Below are positions 9,126-17,968 of a DNA stretch of 29,774 nucleotides, piece after piece. Every line of letters starts with the position of its first letter. The first letter of the stretch is position 1. Origin of the DNA: Usnea hakonensis (Eukaryota > Ascomycota > Lecanoromycetes > Lecanorales > Parmeliaceae). The notes beneath the pieces were generated by a model. It did no database searches, was not told the origin of the DNA, and saw nothing but the letters and a program-made list of their open reading frames with translations. Position numbers and translations under genes: made by a program. The stretch is from assembly GCA_013423325.1 (NCBI GenBank), contig BLJB01000146.1, positions 1 through 29,774 on the forward strand. Direction: 5' to 3'.

Positions 9126-12100
9126 TCATGTTGGTGCGAATAGATCCGCCAAGCTGCCATAGTGCGAGGCCGTTTTCCAACTGGATGGCCTCAACTGAGG
9201 TTCTACTTCTGTCAATTCCGAGAGCTGAGGCCGAGAATCCCAAACCTCGTATTGTACACTTTTGGCGGAAGGTGAATGAGGGTCTACAGGTTCAAGAAGA
9301 GAAGACCTGGTATCACGTCCTAATGGGCGCGACGATGTCGCGTCCTTTGCGTAACGGATTGATGGTGCCGGTTGAGCGTTTCGTTGTATCGGACAGGGTT
9401 CGCGAGATGTGACACTATCCCCTGAGCCTGCTACGTCTGAGCCTGAATCCGTCTCATCTGCGTCCTCCACTTCGATTGGCCCATCGGGAATGGACCCTCC
9501 TGGTAATGTTGGGGTTAGATCTCGGTTCCAGATACCCCTAGACTCAAAGCTCTCATTCCGCGCCGAGACTGCGTCCGATACCGGGAGCCGGGGTTCGACA
9601 TGACTGGGCTCTACTTCTGATACCGGCCCTTCCGAAGTACGCCTCAAGCTATGAAGTCGCTTCTCCAGCTCAGGTAGTCCGTATTCTCGACACTGCTCTA
9701 TTCCAATATCGAAATCCACATACGTGCCTTGATGCTTCTTACTTCCCCGCACGATCGTGTACTTCTCAGAACCCAACCACTTTCTAAGATCTCTTACTGT
9801 ATGTCTTGAACGGCCACTAAGTTTGGCAATGTGGGAGGCGTTGATTCTAAAGTCTGACCTTCGAACTATAACAGGGCTAGGAAAATCTGCGATTTCAATG
9901 AATCCTGAAAGCTCTGGTTCTTTTGCCGGCTTCTTTGCCGGCTCTTTTGCTGGCTCTTTTTCTGGCTTCCAGCTACGCAAGTCCCTCTCCAACTCGCGCA
10001 GACCGTACCTCCGACACAACTCTACCCTAACCCAGAAATCCACATATAAACCTTTGTATCTGAACTCCCGCCCGATCTCGAATATTTCAGTGTGTGGCTG
10101 ACCGGATGCTTGTAAAATATCACTAACTCTGATTCGAAAGTCGGACTTTCGCACCAGGACAGGTTGAGTAAGTGTATTAGTTACGAAGAATCCAGAAAGC
10201 TGCTAGGCGAAGTAATTGTGAATAGACCCTTATATAAACCAAGGGCGATGTCATACCTACTTGGGAACGCTATTAATATTTTCTATAGGCTCGCTATAGT
10301 CACTACGCTAGATTTCCAGCCTATATTCTACTAATGGCTGCAGCTTCTGCTCCAGTCCGAAATGCTTGCAGAGTATTTGTCCGTGTTCGAAGCTAACCTA
10401 AGAGCTTGAAGAAGCAATACCTGCTAAAGGTGGAAGGACCTCGACCTTGATACTTTATTCCATCAGATGCAGGAGATGTTCAATATCACTAGGATTCTTG
10501 TTAGTCAGTGTTAGTATCTGACTGGTATTGAGAAAGCAGTCTTCTTTTCGCATCAGCACAATTTTATCTTCAATGTTTATCTGAACATGTCTGCCGTCAA
10601 AGTCGGTTACCTTGACAAAGACCGGTCAGCATGTGTGACACGTCTTATTGAGGATGGTGTACTTTGGTTTTGCCCTTATTCTCGCCGTCTAGGTTCCCTG
10701 CCAGCAATGCTCTCACATTGTCGTGAATGTTGCGCTTTGACGAAGGCGTCTCGACCTCCCCTGGACTCACTTCCGCTGCTAGGGGAGACGTCCTTCCCAA
10801 AGGAGACCTCGTCCGTTCTTGTGTAGATTTTCGCGTGACTTGCCTCGTAATACGGGGTACTCTCGGGACAGACTCTACAGCTTGAGTGAGGCTTGCAACG
10901 TCTGTTGCCAACGGTGCCTTGCTGGGGTCCAGCTGCGGTATCTGCCAAGGCTGTGCTACAGGGTTGTGTTCCTTACGGGTGGTGCTAATGCTGCGCTTGT
11001 TCTGCTCGGACCCCTGCTCATTGTTTCGAGAGTTTTGCGGCTCAGAAGGATCGTCACCGGCCTCGAACGAGACCGATGCTCGTGACCGTTTTGACTGTCC
11101 TCTTCCCCGAGCATCGTCCGAGGCAGATTGGACTGTTTGTTGCTGCCGCCGCCGCTTACTTAGCGTTGACTTGGAAATGTCTCCAGATTGAGGATCCCAG
11201 ATTTGTGTAGCTCCCGGAATATGCTGAAGGGATCGTTGAGATGCACGATTATAAAAATGAATTCCGTCTCGAAGACCACGCTTCGAGGGAGCAACTTCAG
11301 TCGTTTCCGATGCGCCTCCTATGTCGCAGAATCCTGCATTTTGAAGGGGTTGCGTTATGACGGATTTGATCCTCGTGACGTCGTCTTGACCGGCCGTCTT
11401 CCCTGTAGGCGTTATACGTCCAGTGTCGACGGTTGGGATTTCGTGAAATCCTAGACGATACACTTCCCCCAAGCAATCACTTGCAGACCCCCGGTGTCGA
11501 TAATCTATCCTCAGCATCTTGGTTGAGATGAGATCCATCAAAGTGTCCCCTTCTCCTTCTCCTTCCTCGGCTTTTTGGACAATATCTCGACACCAAGGCT
11601 TGCCCTTGCGCTCTCGCGTTGGCTGAGGAAGACCGTATGCGTATTCTAACACGACCACTCCTAGTGACCATATGTCAACCGTAGCTGTGTAATAATGACG
11701 TTCCCAAATCTCGGGAGCGGCGTATTCATTTGATCCGCAGAAAGTTTTTAAGGAGGAATCGTTCTTTGCGAATCCGAAGTCGACGAGCTTGATAACGAAG
11801 GGCATTCGAGACCGAACGAGAATGTTTGCCGGCTTGATGTCTCGATGCGCCAGAGGCGGAGAGTGGGAATGTAGGTAGTCGAGAGCCTGAAGTCCTTGAA
11901 AAAGAATTTGGAGAGTCTCTTCTTCGGTGATGAAATCTTGGCAGCCTAAGCTTCCAAGAGGCAGATATTCCATCACCAGCAGAGGTTTCTACTCCTCCGA
12001 GAACTTCACGAATTTCACAATATGCTCCTTTGCGAAAAGTCAGACAGGGACGGATCATTAGGTCAATAATCACACCCACATGTGAAAGACTCATCAAGAT

Positions 12101-12883
12101 GTCAACCTCCTTCTTCCAATCACCGTGGTGAAACTTTTTGGCAGCGTGCACGTCGCCCGTGCTTACATCGACGGCCTTATGGACTGTGCCAAAGCCACCG
12201 CGTCCAAGCTCTTCCTCCAACAGATAGATAGGCCGTTGTCTGGGAGACTCTTGTCCGGGAGAATGTTGTGCACTGAGCACCGCGGTCGTTTGCTGGCTTT
12301 CCACGTCTAGCTGGCTGAGTGGGGGGAGCGCGTTTCGGCGCTCTTCAAAGTAGGTGTCACGATGTGCCTCATACTCAGCCCGACAAAATTTGCGATTTTC
12401 CGGCCACTTGACCTTGAAGATCAGATCATCTTTTTCACCCATTGTGATTTTGATGTTCTCGTATGTGACGAAGAGGATCCAAGTGAATTGGTTTCGAGGA
12501 GAAGGGTTCTCGCCATTGTAATCAACTTGTGCTTTTTTTCGAGATGTATTCTTGAATATAACCTCTCCTCGCTCGTTGAATGTGATGCAGAATTGTTGAC
12601 CGCTGAATCCGGCACCTCGCTCGCCCAGGAAGACATCGCAAATTTGTGGATCACTTCCGAACACAAAGCCTTTCTCGAGGTTCTTCGGCTTGTCGTCAAA
12701 GGTCAGTTGTATTTGAGACGCACTTTGGCCTACAGCGGGGGTACTTTCTCGACTTGAAATATCCGCTATAGACTCAGACGCAGGCAGGCATCGATCTTGA
12801 TTCTGCGGTCTATTCCACGCTCTTTCGGCCGTTGTACCGTACGCCTCCAGTGTCACGATGAGTCTCGGGTCATTTTCGTCCAT
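9126..12883 (-). pseudogene. FHA - Ser/Thr protein kinase - triple KilA-N/APSES-like protein, with premature stops
   Basis: Three exons: 12883-12080, 12027-10663 and 10610-9126. Intron 1 (GTGGGT, CTGAC, AAAG; 52 nt) and intron 2 (GTACAC, GCTGAC, CAAG; 52 nt) both restore one frame of 1218 codons. Residues about 71-150 resemble an FHA domain (GFVFGSDP, GFSGQQFCI, FKNTSRKKAQVDYNG). A kinase follows with its key motifs present: LGRGGFGTV loop, AAKK lysine, KKEVDIL glutamate, LAHRDIKPANIL, VDFGFAK, EYAAPEI and DIWSLGVVVLEYAYG. After a basic disordered linker come three modules of about 80 residues like KilA-N/APSES DNA-binding domains: IVLMRKEDCFLNTSQIL, VLVRKSDFRIRVSDIL and VIVRRSDFRINASHIA, each ending in a YGLxELExxL-type helix. 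In-frame stops: TAG 11991 (inside the kinase), then 10457, 10400, 10310, 10259, 10253, 10232 and 10205, all without a frameshift. The pattern suggests an intact ancestor, point-mutated as by RIP. A truncated kinase product remains possible. Confidence 0.7.
9916..9963 (-). repeat. 12-bp tandem repeat encoding (KEPA)n linker
   Basis: Four 12-bp units (plus-strand form GGYTCTTTTGCC) encode KEPAKEPAKKPAKEPE on the minus strand. They form the flexible linker between the second and third KilA-N/APSES-like modules. Confidence 0.75.
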
Positions 12884-13395
12884 CTTGAATTTTCGACTGG
12901 AAAGAGTTAGAATGATGAACTACCCTCAGCGGATGATTATTTACAAGGACAGGTTCTTCCGATAACAAATCTCTTATCTACCCAGCCTCTTCCCGCCCTT
13001 CGTGCTGTAGTGGTAAACGTCAACGACGGTTGCCACGACACCACAGTACGAGCATGAAGGTTTTGATTGGTTCCTATAGCGCCCACCATATCGAGGGATT
13101 TCACCCTCGAGCCAATCTGAGTCCGTGCAAACAGCCAGAGTTTGATGTACGACCACGGTCACCACACCATCTTTCAGGCTTGGCTATTAACGCCCTGCAC
13201 TTGCATGTTATGAGTTAGAGGATGTTGCCCGTTTCAGGATAGCTCTCTAGTGCAGAAGACGATTGGCTGAGGTGTTACCCGTGCGCCGATCGCTTTGTCA
13301 GCAGCTTTATTTTCGACTGCTCCACTGCCGAGGCTGCTCCATCGATTCTCATTTTCACATCTCTGAGTACGACAGCGTCCTCTTCCTCCTCCACC
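12884..13395. promoter_or_regulatory. 512-bp divergent intergenic region between the kinase gene and the 731-aa protein gene
   Basis: The two start codons face away from each other, so both 5' regions must lie here. CT-rich stretches precede the plus-strand ATG (TCCTCTTCCTCCTCCACCATG), matching a fungal transcription-start context with a good Kozak-like CACCATG. Short frames in between show no domain or introns. I see no TATA box worth claiming. Confidence 0.45.
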
Positions 13396-15792
13396 ATGAA
13401 GGTTCTGGCAAAAGATCTGTGCAAGCCGGAAGTCGTTGCGGCGATCGCGAGAATCAGGTAAGAAAGATGGGTTTTCTCACCACTGGATAGTCGTACTGAT
13501 GTCCTTTTTCTTAGGTTCTTCGAAATAGAGGATAGGCCGAACGTGACTACAGAGATGTGGGGAAAATTCAGGTAAGAAGTGCGATTTTAGAGACCTGGAT
13601 CTTTCAAATCTAAGATCGTGCAACTAACACTCCGTTCTGCTCCCAGAGATATGACCCGTAATGTGCACCACACAGAGCCCGTGGATCCAGAAGACCTTGA
13701 AGCGAAACTTCGGTAAGAAGACTTCAAACTCCTAGTCTCGATCAGTCCTCTCAATATGGACGATCATACTGACGCTCCGAGAAAATCCAGAAACTGCTCC
13801 CCCAGATTGAGCCAACCTCCAACCCCTCCCCCTGATTGCTCCTCTAGATTGAGCGAAACCCCAATCGAAGACGATGAGGAAAAGATGGAGCGGTATAGAT
13901 TCGAAGCTAACCGAGCCTACGATACCCTAACACAGATGGGTGGGAGACCGACTCGTCCGATCCGATGCAACCTATACTGGAAGACTGTCCTTTTCCGTGG
14001 AGAGCAATTCTACCAAGAGACTGAAGAAGACGAGGAGCTGTTCTATTATGGCACTGATAAACCACGTCGTGCTCCTCATCCCACGGAGGCTAGTGTTATT
14101 GTGTCGCACTGGGTAGCAGAAAAAATGCGACTCGATGAAGAACTACAACGGTGGCAGGATTTTCTCGATACTCAGCAATGGCGACTTGATCATCGGCCGG
14201 AATTTGCAAGGAAAGAGGATATGGAACGGCAGCAGTACCCGCAAGATCCAGATCTCACAGCAAGCCTGAAGAAGTTGAAGGACTGGAAGGAATATCAAGG
14301 CTATTTTCAAAGGTGGATCGACCGATGTAAGCAGATAATTGAAGGGGCCCGAAAAGCGGTGGAGGCAATACAGCGGAAAGATCCTGAAGTGGTTGTAAAC
14401 AAGGGAAAAGTACGTGGGAGGACCGACGAGGGCTGGCTAAGAACAATAGAAGAACAGCGGGAAAAGCTCGCAGCGGAGGAGAAACGGTTGGAATGGGTCA
14501 AGAAGCAGCTTCCAGCGGTTCTTTCGGAATGCGCTGTGTCACTGATAGAATTGCCGACATCTCGTCGTCAGATGGAGGAGAGGAGCGAGCTGGAAGCGAA
14601 ACGAGTCTACACTACTTTGGTGGATACAGGTGGGAGACCAAGCCGTCCGGTCCGGCCGGTGCCTGACATTCAGGATGCTCAATGCAAGGATGAATATATT
14701 CACACTCTTTGCCACTGGGAGGGTGAATGTAGCCAGTTCGAGGAAGAATTGAGAGAATGGAAGAAATTTCTGGACTATCGGCAGAAGAAAGAAGCGAATG
14801 AAAGGACGGAGTTGCAGCTAGAAGAACAACAATCTACAGAGAGCCCGACCCAAGTGGACCTCTGGAAAGACTATTGGGCCTATCAACAATTAGAGGTCGA
14901 TAATGCTAACCAGTGGGTGGAATTCTGGTGGCGGCAGGTGGAAGAATGCCAGGACACAGAGAATCATTGCGCACTACAAGGGTGGGCAGATACAGCCGAG
15001 CGATACCATTCCAAAGGCGAGAGAATGAAATCGCATGTAGAGGACGCACGAAGGCAAGTCGGGCCTGCAGAAATACGTTTGGAGTGGGTAGAGCAACAAC
15101 TTTCAGCCCTTCTTGCGGAGTGCGCCGTCTCATCGGCAGAAGTGTCAACATCCCATCATCTCGAAGCTCAAGACATAACACCGAAAAGATCATCGAGGTC
15201 AGGTCAACTCAAATGTCTTACATCCGACCGATCTGGCAGATCCACCCTGCGAAGTAATCAAAAACCGGACAAAAACAAAAAACGTGCTTCAGCAAATTCT
15301 ACGCTTGGTCCAATCCATTCATCAAAAGTATCAAAAGCCGCCGGAAGAAAAACACCCTGCCCCCGACGGCCGTCAAAGATCCCCGCAGGGCGTGACGATG
15401 GTCAAAACCAAGGCCTTAACATAACGATATCACCACCTCCGCCTGCCAATGTTGCTCCGCGCAGAAGCCGCCGTTTATCTACCAACCAAAAGAGGTCCGG
15501 TGCATTGGAAGCGGATTTAGCTGCCGAACTAGAAAGGAATGCACAAACCCAGCCTATCGAGGTCATGCTGCGCAGAAGCGATCGGATATCGAAACAGAAA
15601 GAGAGGAGCACATCAACTTCTAGTGCGGCGTTGAGCTCAGTCGTGATCTTGCAAACAGCTCCGTTGCCGCGGTCCAAACCTAAAGGTCGCGTTGCAGGCA
15701 CCAAACCAGACAGGAGCTGTGGGAAACCGCGTGGAATATCCAAGACGCGGGGAAAGCGTCTTTCACGGAAGAGGGCCAAGATCCACACTTAA
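13396..15792 (+). CDS. Internally duplicated coiled-coil protein of unknown function (731 aa, four exons)
   Basis: Exons are 13396-13457, 13515-13571, 13647-13712 and 13782-15792. The three introns (57, 75 and 69 nt) have GTAAGA-type donors, and all junctions stay in frame. The N-terminus is MKVLAKDLCKPEVVAAIARI. Two diverged repeats follow, at about residues 97-323 and 325-518. Each starts near E(A/L)xRxYxTLxxxGGRPxRPxR, passes a W-rich helical section (LREWKKFLDYRQKKE in copy 2, LQRWQDFLDTQQWRLD in copy 1) and ends RLEWVxxQLxAxLxECAVS. The C-terminal 200 residues are basic and disordered, with two RRSxRxS motifs (PRRSRRLS, LRRSDRIS). I recall multicopy relatives in Sordariomycete-type genomes carrying the uninformative label 'Ankyrin 2,3/unc44', but no ankyrin repeat is visible here. 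It is intact. The role is unknown; the long helices suggest a scaffold or nuclear protein. Confidence 0.8.
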
Positions 15793-15867
15793 GGATGGGG
15801 TCACTTCGAACCGATTTTGGTCTTAGATAAGCAGGGGGATATAGTGTCACGTCATACTATCATCTAG

Positions 15868-16260
15868 TGTCCTGGTTTAATCCCCGTTCCGAGCAAGCAG
15901 ACAGACAGCACCACAAAAGCCTCTGGGCCTTCTCAACCCCACGGCTCCAACCAACGCCCACATCCCTTCCCCCACCTTTCCCTCCTACGTCCAACGAAGG
16001 TACTAGGCGAAGATAAAGCCTCTATCAGTGAACCTGAGGGCTACTCAGAAAAGGCAACACCCCTGCTAGAAATATTCAACTGTCAAATCAGCCTTTGTAC
16101 CTATCAGATTTGGACCTCGAAGGATAGGTCCGCCCTGAAGGAGCTAGCGACTAAGGATTTGCACAAACTTTGGTCTGACGCAGACGTACCTCTTGGAAAA
16201 GACTCTTCTAACAAGGTTGTGGAGCAGCTGTTTCAAGGTTTGGAGGTGAACAAGGAATAG
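15868..16260 (+). CDS. Open frame of 130 codons without a start; probable exon of an unknown gene
   Basis: After TAG at 15865 this frame stays open to TAG at 16258. It reads a Pro/Ser/Gln-rich part (STTKASGPSQPHGS) followed by a more structured, charged end (LKELATKDLHKLWSDADVPL, then VVEQLFQGLEVNKE). No ATG occurs before the conserved-looking part. The preceding ATCTAG could serve as a splice acceptor, but I cannot identify the matching donor; one from the end of the 731-aa gene would have to skip its stop. It may be a 5'-truncated gene or a separate gene with a very short first exon. No family is recognised. Confidence 0.3.
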   Translation, partial: CPGLIPVPSKQTDSTTKASGPSQPHGSNQRPHPFPHLSLLRPTKVLGEDKASISEPEGYSEKATPLLEIFNCQISLCTYQIWTSKDRSALKELATKDLHKLWSDADVPLGKDSSNKVVEQLFQGLEVNKE

Positions 16261-16343
16261 TAGCTAAGTTGCGAAGCTGCAACTCCCTTTTTCACATACT
16301 TCTCACGGCCTTCCAGCTGCAACGTCGCAAAGTTTTAATAGAA

Positions 16344-16922
16344 ATGCCTATTAAGTTCAAAGGCCTTTTTCGGTCAAGAGGGTCAAGGTCACAGTCATCA
16401 CTGCCGACGCCATCCCCGTTAACGCTCGAGCCGTCTTCTTCACAAGCCGCCGCGCCGTCAGACCCACCCGCCCAACCATCGCAGACGACCATCAGTCCGT
16501 CATTGACTGCTTTCGAAATGATGGGCGAGCACTTTGTCCACTACAGCTTGTATCGGTCCCACAAATGGGGAACTTGGTGAGTAAGTTGTGTGCTTCGATC
16601 TTGCCACTTCTCTATGCCCTATCGACAGGACGAGGCTACGGTATACTAATAGCTCATCTACGTTAGGATCCGCATATTAGAACGGACACTCCGTGGACTT
16701 CCCCACGCAGCCTACGACCACATGAGCGCCAATGAATCAATAGCGAAGCGGAATGGAAGCCAAGCTAGGGATCCAGTCAAGAGCGTAAAGGCAAAATATC
16801 AGTTGGCGGTTACGAAGGAGCCGCTGTTGAGCGTGATTGTGGAGATGGACGCATATAAGGCGACTCGGGCGAAGATTGAGGCATATGGTGAACAGTATGG
16901 GAGGTTTGGGGGGGCTGAGTAA
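16344..16922 (+). CDS. Unknown 162-aa protein, two exons
   Basis: ATG at 16344 (MPIKFKGLFRSRG) is preferred to an upstream alternative because it follows an A-rich leader (AATAGAAATG) and starts a basic N-terminus. Exon 1 runs to 16576. The intron at 16577-16666 has a GTGAGT donor, a near-consensus TACTAAT branch point and a GTTAG acceptor. Exon 2 (16667-16922) continues HKWGTW-IRILERTLRGLP and ends YGRFGGAE. Residues about 12-58 are Ser/Pro/Gln-rich and disordered; the rest looks helical (SANESIAKRNGSQARDPV, then a K/E-rich helix). The frame is intact. I do not recognise the family. Single-domain fungal proteins with a disordered N-terminus are common in accessory regions, so the function is open. 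Confidence 0.65.
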
Positions 16923-17968
16923 TAGTACTGATGTTGAGGGGTGTAAGGCTCCGTGAGATGGCTGGGTTATATGCGTTTGGGTGGCTATACTGAGGTGCTG
17001 CGGGCATTTTACATAAGCACTGTATATACATAGCGAAACAGTAGAGCTATCCTGCGTTTTCCTGATCCTCTAGCCTGTTACACATGCTCATTCGGTCAAA
17101 TAGAATTCCGGAATCAGCAATCTTTGCATAAATGCCTTGCGAAAACAAAGCGCCAACTTAGCACTTTTCTTCTCAATACCAACACCGCAGCTGATTGATC
17201 TTCACGGATCAAAACTCTTTAACACTATTTCCCAGCGATATTCAACCAAACGAAGCCACCCCTGTATCTCCCCAACTGTCCAAACCTCTATATTCCCTTC
17301 GCTGAGAAGACATAGACGATACCGTAGGGAGCCAAAGCCTCAAAATTTCCCCTACTCACAAGCTCAGGTAAAGCACGCCATAAATGACTCGGCGTGGATA
17401 AAAGGTCAGCACTGTTCCCATTATTGTCTAGCAGTAAGAAAGCTGTAGCTGACCCGTATTGATCGGAAGTGGTGCCTCTGAACTCGAATAGTTGTTCTCG
17501 TGGGCTCTAGCTGGTGGAGCTACTTTCGAGAGTAGTGCTCCAGGGATGCCAAATGTGGGAGACGTGTCACTTGAACTGGTCGTCGAGAGGTAATATAAAT
17601 ATGCAGCACGCAGTAAGCGCCTCATCGGTTCGTAGTAGGAGTGGGGACGTGGTACTGAGGCTGAAGTTGCTGAGGTCGCTGAAATCATGCCTCGGCATCT
17701 TCAGCGGTTCCATCTAGCTCAGAAAGATAGTTTGATAAGGCTGAAGCATTATCCGGAGTTAACAGTAAAGAGTCTCCCCTCGCTCCCATATTGAGAAGTC
17801 CACAACAAAGTAAAAATCCAATTATATCGCAAAAATATCATTTATTAGAGTTGACGAATCGACTACAGCAAGCCAATCGAATCCATCGGTGTGGTAGCGT
17901 ACAATCCTCGTAGGACCCCAAAACCATCTACCCTGTTATTAGACAGCCGTCAGGCTTCTGGATGGGCA
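16923..17968. other. 1 kb with no convincing gene; 5' region of the NLR
   Basis: Nothing recognisable between the 162-aa gene and the NLR start. A minus-strand frame at 17428-17688 (86 codons, Ser/Thr/Tyr-rich) and a second minus-strand register nearby, with several stops, may be the remains of a degraded gene. Neither shows a domain. The last 100 bases before 17969 form the NLR leader, with AT-rich sequence near 17820-17850. Confidence 0.35.

Noticed and set aside
12362..12757. 131-codon plus-strand frame opposite the FHA domain
   Set aside because: Antisense shadow; the minus strand encodes a recognisable FHA-kinase here.
15402..15788. 128-codon minus-strand frame opposite the end of the 731-aa gene
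   Set aside because: Antisense of a well-supported spliced gene, without its own introns or domains.
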